Part shown: piece by piece, positions 13,388 to 24,872 of the stretch
Layout of the letters: each line of letters opens with the position of its first letter
Numbering within the stretch: position 1 is the first letter of the stretch
NCBI GenBank assembly: GCA_009760855.2
Contig: WPIO01000015.1
Location: 2,525,001 to 2,589,000, forward strand
Reading direction: 5' to 3'
Origin: Cristatella mucedo
Lineage: Eukaryota > Bryozoa > Phylactolaemata > Cristatellidae
DNA length: 64,000 nt
Notes under the pieces: model-generated
What the model saw: only the letters and a program-made list of their open reading frames with translations
Told to the model about the DNA's origin: nothing
The model's database searches: none
Translations under genes and position numbers: made by a program

Positions 13388-13407
13388 CGGGTTACCATGG
13401 TAACCCG
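13388..13407. promoter_or_regulatory. Perfect palindromic RFX X-box
   Basis: CGGGTTACCATGGTAACCCG is a perfect 20-bp palindrome. Its centre GTTACCATGGTAAC is an ideal two-half X-box, the site bound by RFX-family factors (ciliary genes in animals). No gene was recognised beside it. Confidence 0.45.
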
Positions 13408-14114
13408 GGTGCGCTCGCGGACTGCTATAACTACCTGAATATTGGTCCAAAATATATGCAAATAGGCTAGAAAAATGTCAAGATCGTTGAGTTCTATTCG
13501 TCAGCAGAAAGACGGTGACTTCGAAAACGACGATTTTTATTTCGCAAGTTCGCAGCGGCTGACCAGATCCAGGGCAAGGATCCAGGGCTCGATCACGAAT
13601 ATTGAGCCATCTTTTCAAGAAACAGCTCAAGATTGATGGCTGATTTGGGACAGCCGCCGGTGCCTTCTTCGGGCGCCCCGCAGAGCGTATCTGCACGCTC
13701 GGAGCAGCCTTCTACGCCGATGCTCTATTTTTTCTGCCATGAGTCTGCGCCATATCGTATGCCGACGCCAACGGCGCGTCAATATTCTCAGAATCTTCGT
13801 CTTCACTATCAGCGATACTACTCAGGCGAGCACTGGCGCCACGATTCAGGACCTCCTGCATAGTTTTGTCAGACCAGCGGGTGGCAATGAAGTTCCCGGC
13901 AAATGTTTCCGAGAACTTGCACACCAGCTCCGTTTCGTTGTTAAGAACATCATCGATAACATCTTTTATATCACCATAGCCAACCGTAGCGTGCATACTT
14001 TCGTTGAGCTCTTGCGAACCTAGTTCTTCAGATTGCCTCGACGTGACTCTGACGGTGCTGCTCCTGAATCAGGTCAACAGCGTTTTTGACTTCGAAACGC
14101 TAACTTCTTTAGAG

Positions 14115-14327
<213 letters not shown>

Positions 14328-15460
14328 AAGGAAGACCCAATAGCGCATAGCACGTTGTGCCGTTTCTCCGTGCTCTCTACTCGATCTTCTTTTCTTTCGT
14401 TGTTCGGTTGCCGCCATGAGGCACGGTTTTCCTGGTCATTTGGTACGCTTTGGCGAACCGCAATTTAGAGAGAAAGAGCCGCTCCCCTCCACCTTCCTAT
14501 CCTGCCACGCATATCTCTTCTACAGCCTCGCTGTCGCTGCGCCGAACGAATTCGCTATCCGTCGCATTTCGTCCCTACATTTCATTGGAATTCCTGAGCC
14601 TCATATAAACTAAGCCTAGCTTTCTCATCGACAGCCAGGGTAGCTGTGAAAAAGCTACTTTGCATCTGGAGCCAGAGTAACGGTAAAGAAACTTCACATA
14701 GCCATACTAGTGACTGGGTTTGCTCTGGATAGTAAAACCTGGCTAGAATAATCCATATATCGTCCCAAATGCAGGTATTTTTCCAGCCCGTCTGCTTATC
14801 CCATCCAGCACGCTTAAGAGTACAGAACTGTTGCCGATGGCCATTTAAAGCCGAGGCCTTTTTAGCCTGGCAATAATGATAGCAAGAGAGTGAGTTTCTC
14901 GGTAGCTCAAATATTAGAGTGCTGTCAAAGCGGAGGCTGGGAGATCATTCTCCGCTCGCAGATTTTCCGCTCTAGGTCACCGAGCAAGCGTCCATCGGCC
15001 GATCTGCACTATATTTTCAAATTAGCATTGACTTGGGCGACGGATCTTCCGTGGGGTTGTGAACTTCACAGCGGAAGGCTGCGCTATTGCAAGAAATGCG
15101 AGTGCGTGTATGCCCAAGTCCTGAAGGAAGGCCTCTGGCAACATCGGTCTCTGATCATGAGAGAAGGAGATTCCATTTCCGAAGTTTTTTTTTAATTTAG
15201 GAAACGGATTGCCGCCATTTAACAGGCCCACACCTTCACCAGTCCCGTCCTGAGCAAGCTAGGCAGCACTGGAAGCACTTTAATGGTGGCCTTTCAATGG
15301 AAGATTTTTTGAAGGGACGGCCAACTCCTAATCCATTGTCAAAATGGTCCCCACAGAAGGCAACGCTCGCTAAAAGCTAGTGCAAGCCGTGTATAAGACG
15401 ATACGCTGCCTTACAGAATTCGTAGCTCCATGTGCATGCAGGAGCCGAAGGAGCTGAACT

Positions 15461-16327
15461 ATAATAACAATAATAATAATGTACTTGATAAAGCGCCCCC
15501 AGAGAACTCAATCTCTTTCTAGGCGCTTTACATTTGCTGCAAAGGGAAATGCAATTAAATGGTCAGTAAAATTATGCTTGAAAAACAAACAAGTTGAATA
15601 ACATGGTTAGGGGTGACATGCACAGGGTCAGCATGCAAATGTGCTTAGTGCAGCATGCACAGTGTCAGCATGCATAAGCACATCAAGGACGAATCACAGG
15701 GACCCACTGAATGCTGTCCTAAATAGGTGTGTTTTTAAGATCCTTTTAAATGTGGTCAGGTCAGGGAATGTTCTGACGCAGGTCGGGAGGGAGTTCCAGG
15801 CTTTGGGAGCATACGAAATAAATGCACGGTCTCCAAAGGATTTGAGGTTTGTACGAGGTATTTCTAGACTGTTGGATTCCGAAAAGTAGGTGGTACGATG
15901 CTTGGCCTGATGGGGGAGTATGTCGGAGAGATAGGCTGGAGCCATAGAATGAAGTGACCTAAAAGTGAGCGACAAAACCTTGAAGTCAATCCGTTGCTTG
16001 ACTGGTAGCCAGTGCAGGTCGGCGAGAGGTGGAGTAATGTGGCAACTGCGACGCTCACGACAGACAAGCCTAGCTGCGGAGTTATGCACCAGCTGCAATC
16101 GCCTGATCGCACATGCCGGTAGGCCAGTAAGCAGTGCGTTGCAGAAGTCGAGATGGGATGTCACGAATGCATGGACAAACTTGGACGTGGTATCCTTATC
16201 TAAACAAGCCCGAATTTTAGCAATGTTATGAAGCTGAAAATAGGCAGATTTGACTGTGGAGCTGATATGGTCGTCTAACGAGAGGTCGCTTTGGAATATG
16301 ACACCTAGATTTCGAGCTGATTCAACA
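15461..16327 (-). mobile_element. L2-like LINE, 3' part (copy 2)
   Basis: Minus-strand copy starting with an AATAATAAT tail, then the terminal hairpin and 3' UTR. The RT C-terminal region has conserved pieces TSHLDFCNALLTGLP, RLVCRERRSCHITP, LADLHWLPVKQRIDFK and SFGDRAFISYAPKAWNSLPT. Most of this 156-residue stretch is open. It is 5'-truncated at about 16327, and the break point is not shared with copy 4. Confidence 0.9.
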
Positions 16328-17146
16328 GGACTCTTTGAAGGATTCTGGACTGGTTAGAGAGGCGAAGCTAACTGACCCGAGTACGAGAGGTTCGTGCCTG
16401 CGGAGGTGTGCGTGCGCCTTCGAGTAAAGTAGAATCGTGTCGTCCCAGCTCAAGCGACGAAGTCAAGGGACACTTGTACAAAATTGTCGCGTTATGATGG
16501 TACGAACGCCGGCGCTCTGTAGACGCTGCCTCTTGCTGGACTCCTGCATAGACGTAGTGACGACATTTTCGTTCTAATTTTTAGGCGGTTATATTGAACC
16601 GCGAAGAATCGTCACGTTTCTAAACGTAGGACAAACAGCCCGATCGCCAGCAGGAGTGAAGAGAGACGACGGATCCGGAATGTAACGCGTAGCGTACGTG
16701 CGTAGCGTAGCGTCTGTAGCTCGACAAAGCCACAAAGACTACGCGGGCTTTATGCGGGAGAGTTTTTCGTGGCGCACTCAGAGCCTGAGCGGCTTTCGGT
16801 ACGCATTCGGTAGCCGACAGATCCTCGACGCGCTATCCGGGCGTATCCAGGGTAACCGTGGCGTGCTGCTCGAAATAGATACGCGGTAGCACACTGTAAA
16901 CAGCAGCGAGCGGAGGACTCGGAGAGAGCGTCGAGGACATTAGGTGAGAGTCGGTCAAATATGGCCCAAGTTTGGATTTCCTACTACTTGAGTGGGCTGC
17001 TGCAGCAGCAGCAGAGGGACCGGAACCGAGAGCCGCCGACTGGGGGCGCGGCACATCTAGATCACGCGACTGTCGGAGCATTACTGATAGACTGCGTGCT
17101 TCGCTGAGCTCTGCGATGTCGGTCCCACGAAGGCAAGTCCTCTTTT

Positions 17147-17212
17147 GGTGTAGCTGCTGTAGCTATACATCCTTCGGTGTAGCTGCTGTAGCTATGTATC
17201 CTGCGGTGTAGT
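17147..17212. repeat. 29-bp tandem repeat, about 2.3 copies
   Basis: The unit begins GGTGTAGCTGCTGTAGCTAT and is repeated twice, then a partial third copy follows. No coding role is seen. Confidence 0.85.
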
Positions 17213-17617
17213 TCTTGTGTCATTGACGATAAGCCACTGCAATGTGTAAGTGGCAGTGAGCTCATTCGTCGAAAGATCCACACAACTAAGGTGATGACAT
17301 AATCATGCATAATCGCTCAAGTAGACAGAGAGTGACGTACAGCGACAGAGATTAGCAGACAGGCTGATTTTACATTTCTTTTAAACGACGCTACAAACCC
17401 ACCAATTGCTTGCTGGCAGCACTTTCTTCGCCGGTGTCGATCGATTGATTTAACTTGGTGCTTAAGCGTGAAGCAATTGTGCATTTTATAGCGACTAATC
17501 AGCGCGTACGGTTTCATTCCAGCCTACACGAAGTGCCTTGGAAAACAATCCAGTCTTACGAGCGGGGCGTAGCCGGCGGCTCCTACGTCCGAGCAGAACC
17601 CGGAAGGAAAAGCAGAG

Positions 17618-17741
17618 CTCGCAGCGGCGTGTGACGCACCTCGCAGCGGCGTGTGACGTACCTCGCAGCGGCGTGTGACGCACCTCGCAGCGGCGTGTGA
17701 CGTACCTCGCAGCGGCGTGTGACGTACCTCGCAGCGGCGCC
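17618..17741. repeat. 22-bp minisatellite, 5.6 copies
   Basis: Units begin CTCGCAGCGGCGTGTGACGT/C and recur at 17618, 17640, 17662, 17684, 17706 and 17728. GTA/GCA variants alternate near the unit end. The 22-bp period shifts frame each copy, so it is not a protein repeat. With no spacers it is not a CRISPR array. Confidence 0.95.
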
Positions 17742-17854
17742 ACTCTCAACCGACGTGCGACCGGCGCGAAGCCCTGCGCCTTGTAATCGCGGCCGACGAC
17801 AGGAGCAGGAGCAGCGCCTATGCGAGCAAGGCGTACGCCGACAGGCGACAGCAA

Positions 17855-17950
17855 TAAGGGTGCTACGGGCGTTTGACAGTATCCGTGACGTACGCACACT
17901 CTCGCATGGCTCAGTGGCGTCGAGCTTATCTCAGAGATATACTACCAAGA
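17855..17950 (+). repeat. Interspersed repeat R3, copy b
   Basis: It shares GGGCGTTTGACAG, CGTGACG, ATGGCTCAGTGGCGTCGAGC and TATCTCAG in order with the copy at 1292-1450. Confidence 0.45.
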
Positions 17951-19702
17951 CGCCAACTCCCTGACTAAGACAGGACTTCGCCTCGAACGCTGCGTTGGCC
18001 GTAGATTACATCACAATCCATTCGTAGCACCTATAGTTACGAGCCGCGAATGATAAATACCAGTAATAATATGCCTCCTTTAGCTCGCATCAGTTTCAGT
18101 AGCTCTCACGGGCGCTTCAAATGTATAATTATCATCATTTTTATTATTGCGGGCAGGGACTCGGCATTCTCAGCGCAGGAACGAGCCGGCATCCATTTCG
18201 ATGTTTAGCAGGAGCGTCTGACTGGCTGTAAAGCGGTGACAGCGATAACCAGCGGCTGCCGACCAATTCGCCGCGCATGCGCGCGTGTACGATACCTTAA
18301 GAATGAAAGCGAGAAGATGCACGACGAAAAATGAAGCAGACTTTTAAGTAGCAAGCTCTCAGGCCATCGCTCGAATATACGCGGCATTATCAAAAGGCAT
18401 TAGCTGACGAGCAACGAAAGATTTGAAGCCCATTAGGATGCGATGATCCCTTGACCGGCCGAGATAACTTCAGTTTTGGCCAAGTTACCGCGGGCATTGG
18501 AGCCAGGGGGCTTAATTTCAGCGTCGAGTCACTGCCAGATTAAATTGTAGTTCTTCCTGTCTCCGCTACGGTCGACGTGGAGTCGCAATCTGAAGACGAC
18601 TGCGGCTCCTAGTTAATGGCAGGACACTAAGAATGCATAGCAACGATCCTCTCCTCCCTTCTGCAGCCGTTTCTCCTTCCGCAGCCCGCGTCGCAAGCCT
18701 TTCCTCTTCCGGCTCGTTGCACGGCTGAACGGCGTATTTCCTTCAGCAGCCTTGGCCGATGTAGTCTAATATCGCAAGCTCAGCCCTTAATTGGGTGGCA
18801 CAAAGTGTTGACGCAATTTTTTGTTCCTGGATAGTCGGTACTATTTCCTCATCGCTTGTCCATTAGAATCAAAGAGAATTCAGCCGTAATTTGGCAGAAA
18901 ATTTGCTCTTTTGACGACGACAGTGGCAACTCTTAACTCACTTGCAACGACTCAACAGGTGAGTCAAGTTCGCATCTTTTGGTTCTTATTTATTCAGAAA
19001 AAACGAACGCAGCAAAATTAGAACGTTTTGAAACTATGTTACACGTAAATGACGCCAACGAGATTTAAGCCTGGTCTAGACGAGAGTCTTGCCTCCAACC
19101 AACTCGGAGTCTTACTGCGGCCTTCCGGTTAGTTGGCGGTTTAGACGGCAGTCTCGCTCCAAGTCTGACTTCCTACTCGCTCCGCCCACTAAGCGTCCGT
19201 GGGATAGCAAAGGCATTTCTCTACGGCCAGGCTTCGCTAATGCAATTACCAGTAGAATGAAACCTGTCCGCTATCCGCCTGTATCGCTTGCCGCCTCAAG
19301 ATATGACTCTTAAACTCCGAAGACTTTGAAGGGCGTCCTGCCTCCATTGTGCACGTGGCTTCTCACTGCACTCTCAGCCGCTCTGCGTAGTTTTCCGCCT
19401 CTGACCATGACTTCCCAGGTAGCCGCGTAACGCTGCCGCGCGAAGCCGTTCCAAGCGGCGCTCTCCTTCCGGTAGCGAGCTTTCACGAGTGAATCCGTGG
19501 CACTCACTCATCTTCGTTATCTGCGCTCCTATGAAAACATCGGCCTTGACCTTTGCCACAGGCAGCTCAGGAAAGAATTTTCGCCGCTACTTGAAGACTG
19601 TGGATCCCTTATCTGGATCCGCGCCGGTTGCTTCATGTTGCTCAATTTGATGCGCATCGGTGGTGCCAGCACCTTCCGAGGGCACGCCGGTGGCTCCAAC
19701 TT

Positions 19703-19812
19703 CAATTAAGTTTTAAATTTAAATTTTAAATTTAATTTTAAATTCAAATTTTGAATTTTAAATTTTAAATTTAAATGAATTTAATTTTTAATTTTTAAAT
19801 TTAAATCTTAAA
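19703..19812. repeat. AT-only low-complexity island
   Basis: About 110 bases built from interlocking AAATTT/TTTAAA words, with a few C or G. It is strongly self-complementary and unlike the GC-balanced flanks. No tail hairpin or transposon end borders it. Confidence 0.9.
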
Positions 19813-20072
19813 CTGTTATCCTCGCAGAGCGGACCGCATTGTCCGCTGTGACCAGTCCTGCTTCTGGCAGTGATGTCTTTTTCGCAGATGCGATGCTGTT
19901 CACAACACTTTGAAGAAGAGTTATCGCACAGAGTTAACTGTAATACTGCACGAATAAGCGTACAGCAGGTACGGAGGAAGGGAGGCATAGCGCAATAGTA
20001 GTCTTCCTTAAGGAAGGCGGAAGGACGCCAGCCAATCATTTTTGTTTAAGCTAGTCGTGTGGGTTCCGCATG

Positions 20073-20590
20073 ATAATAATAATAATAATAACAATAATAA
20101 TGTACTTGATAAAGCGCCCTCAGAGAACTTAATCTCTTTCTAGGCGCTTTACATTTGCTGCAAAGGGAAATGCAATTGAATGGTCAGTAAAATCATGCTT
20201 GAAAAACAAACAAAATGAATAACATAATTAGGGGTGACATGCACAGGGTCAGCATGCAAATGTGGTTAGTGGCAACATGCACAGTGTCAGCACGCATAAG
20301 CACATGAAAGACGAATCACAGGGACCCACTAAATGCTGTCCTAAATAGGTGTGTTTCAAGTTCCTTTTAAATGTGGTCAGGTCAGGGGATGTTCTGACGC
20401 AGGTCGGGAGGGAGTTCCAGGCTTTTGGAGCATACAAACTAAATGCACGGTCTCCAAAGGATTTAAGTTTTGTACGAGGTATTTGTAGACTGCTGGATTC
20501 CGAAAAGCGGATGGTACGATGCTTGGCCTGATAAGGGAGTATGTCGGAGAGATAGGCTGGAGCCATAGAATGAAGGGACCTAAAAGTGAG
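20073..20590 (-). mobile_element. L2-like LINE, 3' part (copy 3)
   Basis: Minus-strand copy with an (AAT)n tail, terminal hairpin, 3' UTR and the last 114 or so codons of the RT polyprotein (SMAPAYLSDILPYQAKHRT ... APKAWNSLPT). It is 5'-truncated at about 20590, inside the LTFRSLHS block. Confidence 0.9.
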
Positions 20591-20919
20591 CATAAGCTAG
20601 CGCCGGTCGCAAACGCCGCCGGTCACATTGGCTGGTCGCCTGGGCTCTGGCCACGCCGTTCCCTAGCCGAAAGCCCGTAGCTACGCCCAAGGGGAAACAT
20701 TTAAAAGTCGACCAACGCTGGGTGAGGTTACGCAGCGATGGTTTATGGCATCTTTGGTCAGCGCTGCTAGTGGCCAGAGCCACGCGGCGTTATTGCCTAC
20801 TGTCACGGCGATGTCGCCTGCTTGCCCGGGGCTGCGGGCCTTCGGAGCTGTCGCCAAAATAGCGAGCTGCCACACTTACCGTTTATCAAGAGGGGGCCTG
20901 AAAGTTGATCCGTTATCGA

Positions 20920-21030
20920 GTCCTGCGGTGGGTGATCCTTTATTGCCTACTGCAAGCGGCGGTGATAGCCGCTAAGGCTCCTGTGTCGCTATGCAAATGA
21001 AGCTGTTGAATCAGCCAATACTATTATTAT
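20920..21030 (+). mobile_element. SINE-2 copy, 5'-truncated
   Basis: CCTGCGGTGGGTGATCC, TTTATTGCC, GCAAGCGGCGGTGATAGCC, GGCTCCTGTGTCGCTATGCA and GCTGTTGAATCAGCC occur in family order, ending in ATTATTAT. Confidence 0.75.
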
Positions 21031-23160
21031 CTCAAAAGAGATTAGGCGGCCGTTTAGCCGAATAGACTACTGTAGCTGCAGCGCTTCGCGCATCTTGTTT
21101 AAGCGCAACGATTTGTCTCTTCGAAATATTTTCTACTTGCTGGGCACCGGCTTTCCGTTTTTAAGCATATTGCTTGAATTTGAATCTAAAGAGTTGTATC
21201 TCGTTCTAGAGCTCCACAAAGACACGTCGCGGACCAAGTGGGCGGCGTTCCGGAGACAGGAGACCGGAGACAGTTCCGCGGTGCACTTAAAGCCGGTGCG
21301 GCTCTCAGTGGTGTGAATTCTGTAGCCAACGGACTTCATCTCGCGTAGCAAAGAAAAATTGAGGAGCATAGCTGCGTCAGGGGATGGCAGTTCCGGAAAT
21401 TAGTGGCATGAAAGTGGCAGCTCAGGGCTGCTAGAAAGGATGTGCCGAAGGCTTGTGGCCTATTGTCGAGCAACATTGACGGGTTTCGTTTCAGGAGAGG
21501 AAGCGGAAGCGATTGTGGCAAATCCACAATGGTTGCTATCCTAAGACCACCAGTGGCTATCAGGAAACCGCCCTCGGCGGTTTTTGGGCTGAGGTTCTGC
21601 CGCAATCTGGCAAGAAATTGCGCCCCTCATTAGGCTCGCTTGCTCTCTCTCTCCCTCCGCTCGCGTGTCCTGCAATTCGCACTGCATTTACCACGGCTCC
21701 GCGGTCGGTCGCGGCCACTTTAGGAGCTTGTAGATTTGTACGTGGCTGCACTAGCCTACTGTACTAGTTACTAGCCAACTGTACTAGCCACTAGCCTACT
21801 GTACTAGCTACTAGCCTACTCTACTAGCCACTAGCCTACTGTACTAGCCACTAGCCTACTATTCTGCCTGGACTGCACGCGGCTGCTGCTTCCGTCGAGC
21901 GGTCTCCTCCACAGACTCCTCCGGACGGACTCGCCGATCTCGGATGCGGCAATCTGGATCGCACGGGCGAAACGCCAGTCGCCCGCCTCTGATGCGAAAC
22001 AGCGCGGCCTTGCTAAATAGCATCAAAACAGCATCGCCGCGCGCCGAGCACATAGTCTCGATGCGGACAGGCAGCGTTGGCGAGCGGGTCAGATGGACTT
22101 TTGCAAAGTCGCCAGTGGACGCTGCCTGGCGAATGCGGACTGCAAGTTTCAGAATCGAATCGCCGGGCTTTCAGTGCAATGTAGACCGGCCGATAGTTGC
22201 ACCTTTCTCGATTGAGAAAGCACTTCGAGTGACATTCTGCGCCGCTCGCCTACATATTGCTCGATCTCTTAAATGGGCCTGAGTATTTACGTCCGCAGCA
22301 GGCGTCGGCTGGCGCCGGGCTGCGTAACTGGAGATTAATTCGAGAGTAGCTGGGGGACAAGGCTGACGAGAAGCACCTGCGAACGCTTCTCGACAGGCAG
22401 CGAATGCGCTGCTCCCGCGCTCACGAATGCAGTAAACCGGGCCCAGCAATCGGTCCAAAGGTCGGCAGTGGAGTCCAACGCTGCTCGGAGCTCGGAATAG
22501 CCACCGGGCGATAGCCGACCAATGCCGACCCGCTCCTCTCCAGCGCCAAAGCAAAGCCGTCGTCGTCAGCTTCGACGTCTGCGTCGCTGTGGCTGTCGCT
22601 TGCTTTGCTCGCGCATCGCCTTCGCGAATGCTCCTTCCGGTGCCGCCTCTGCTCTGCCAGATTCTCGCTTCGCCAGCCTTCAGTTGACGGCAATGCCGGC
22701 CGGCGGTGGCTCGTCATGCGCGCTTGGGTAAGCTCAATCAATCCACGTCGCCAGAAAAGTACGCTATGCTTTCGCGGCTTCGATGCCGTTCGCAGCACAC
22801 TTTGGAAAGAGTTTCGCAGCCGATCTCGACGGTGCAAGCTAGTCGCTTGAGCTAAGCGTAGCTAAGCTAGAGCCTCGAGCGTAGGCTAGTCGCAGGGGGG
22901 AGGAGCGCTCTCCTGCCACAGCAGGCACGGTGCATGGCGGTCCCTGCTGTCCCAAAAGGCAATGATGGCCCCTCAAACTCGGTAAAGCCGCCGTGCATAT
23001 GACTGTCCGAAATGCCATGCTTTTGAGGTCTTTGGTGACCTCCCGGACCAACTCATAACATTTTAGGGCGTTCAGCTTCGGTCTGGAGCGGTCCGGTAGC
23101 TCGCCGAGTTAGCCAGACGAGACGAGCGTTTATTCCCATTGCGGAGAATAAGTAAAAGTA
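21030..23160. other. Spacer with 20-bp minisatellite
   Basis: No gene recognised. Frames here lack conserved blocks. Confidence 0.5.
21749..21860. repeat. 20-bp minisatellite, 5.6 copies
   Basis: The unit GTACTAGCCACTAGCCTACT recurs at 21761, 21781, 21801, 21821 and 21841 with one- or two-base changes. A partial unit precedes. The word CTAG appears twice per unit. Confidence 0.97.
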
Positions 23161-23164
23161 AAGG

Positions 23165-23330
23165 TAAAGGCTGATTCGGTAGGCTCGTTTGTATAGCGGC
23201 AGTAGAGCGCTAGCGGCCATCACCCTGCTTGCAGTAAACCATAAAGAATTGCCCGCTGGAATACTCGAGCCACGAGAACGTGGACGAGAACCACGAGACC
23301 CGGATATTGAAGTGCGAGCCCCGTGTCGCT
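23165..23330 (-). mobile_element. SINE-2 copy, diverged
   Basis: On the + strand it begins GCTGATTCGGTAGGCTCGTTTGTATAG and continues with GCGGCCATCACCCTGCTTGCA, the reverse of the SINE-2 3' body. The head region beyond 23250 is weakly alignable. Confidence 0.55.
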
Positions 23331-23630
23331 AGGCAAAGACCCAGGGGCAGCAAGACGGCTGCGAGGCTCGTGAGTGAGCCGAATGAGTTGACTCAGTTGA
23401 TAATGGGGGCGCCACTCATTCTGGTCGCCGCACGCGATTCCTGATTCGCCTCGAGTAGACTGACCACTTTACAGCGAAGAAGTAAAGCTCACCTTAACCT
23501 TGGCGAGGAAGCCAGAGACATCTTGGTGACATTTCCCCTGATCTGCGACTTTCGCTCTGTCGTTCAACTAGCTCCCATGCTTGAGCCTAGACGTTCCCGG
23601 AATTCGACTTGGTGGTACTGGGATCTCTTA

Positions 23631-24582
23631 TAATGTAATAATAATAATAATAATGCACTTGATAAAGCGCCCTCAGAGAACTTAATCTCTCTCTAGGCGC
23701 TTTACATTTGCTGCAAAGTGAAATTCAATTGAATGGTAAGTAAAATCATGCTTGAAAAACAAACAAAATGAATAATATGGTTAGGGGTGACATGCACAGG
23801 GTCAGCATGCAAATGTGGTTAGTGGCAGCATGCACAGTGTCAGCACGCATAAGCACGTGAAGGACGAATCACAGGGACTCATTAAATGCTGTCCTAAATA
23901 GGTGTGTTTTCAAGTTTCTTTTAAATGTGGTCAGGTCAGGGGATGTTCTGACGCAGGTCGGGAGGGAGTTCCAGGCTTTGGGAGCATACACACTAAATGC
24001 ACGGTCTCCAAAGGATTAAAGTTTTGTACAAGGTATTTCTAGACTGTTGGATTCCGAAAAGCGGGTGGTACGATGCTTGGCCTGATGGGAAAATATGTCG
24101 GAGAGATAGGCTGGAGCCATAGAATGAAGGGACCTAAAAGTGAGCGACAAAGCCTTGAAGTCAATCCGTTGCTTGACTGGTAGCCAGTGCAGGTCGGCGA
24201 GAAGTGGAGTAATGTGGCAACTGCGACGCTCACGACAGACAAGCCTAGCTGCAGAGTTTTGCACCAGCTGCAATCGCCTGATCGCACATGCTGGTAGGCC
24301 AGTAAGCAGTGAGTTGCAGAAGTCGAGACGGGATGTCACGAATGCATGGACCAACTTGGACGTGGTATCCTTATCTAAACAAGCCCAAATTTTAGCAATG
24401 TTATGAAGCTGAAAATAGGCGGATTTGACCGTGGAGCTGATATGGTCGTCTAACGAGAGGTTGCTTTGGAATATGACACCTAGATTTCGAGCTGATTCAA
24501 CATGAGATATGCTGGCAGAGCCAATTTTGAGAGTCAGCCTTTCCAATCTCTGAATCCCACTGGGTTTGCCCATAACTAGTAA
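23631..24582 (-). mobile_element. L2-like LINE, 3' part (copy 4)
   Basis: One of the best minus-strand copies: (AAT)n tail, hairpin, 3' UTR, then RT C-terminal sequence. A 185-residue open stretch carries MGKPSGIQRLERL, ESARNLGVIFQSNLSLDDH, TSRLDFCNSLLTGLP, LADLHWLPVKQRIDFK. It ends upstream in ACTAGTTATGGGC, close to where copy at 59765 begins. Its 5' end abuts the tail of the next LINE copy. Confidence 0.92.
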
Positions 24583-24872
24583 GAGTAATAAGAATAAGAA
24601 TAATAATAAGAATATTACATTTGCATAGCGCCCTCAGAGAGCTTAATCTCTTTCTAGGCACTTCAAGCAACCTGAAAAGGAAGTATGATCGAATGATTAG
24701 TAGTAGCTTGCTCAATGACAACAAGACTAACATAGTTGTGCACGACGAGGTGTCGTGCAAAGGATCATCTAGTAAATATGGTCAGTGGCTGCATGCACAG
24801 CGTTCGCATGCTTAAGCAGCGAAAGGACGAATTACAAGGACCCACTAAAGGTTGTGACAAGCAGATGCGTAG
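24583..24872 (-). mobile_element. L2-like LINE 3' UTR, divergent subfamily
   Basis: A separate AATAATAAT-type tail is followed by TAGCGCCCTCAGAGAGC ... CTCTTTCTAGGCACTT. The 3' UTR is clearly more diverged than copy 4. Copy 4 probably inserted into this element's tail. Confidence 0.75.

Larger units (their letters stand above)
16328..20072. other. Spacer with minisatellites
   Basis: Outside the 29-bp and 22-bp repeats, the R3 piece and the AT island, nothing is recognisable. A TCTGTAGCTCGACAAAGCCACAAAGACT piece at about 16713-16740 recurs elsewhere (see findings). Confidence 0.5.

Noticed and set aside
16379-16391. GAGTACGAGAGG, like the sarcin-ricin loop of large-subunit rRNA
   Set aside because: Only about 11 bases match and the flanks do not resemble 28S rRNA. 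Probably chance.
17618-17741. Possible CRISPR array
   Set aside because: Units are contiguous with no unique spacers, and the DNA is eukaryotic.
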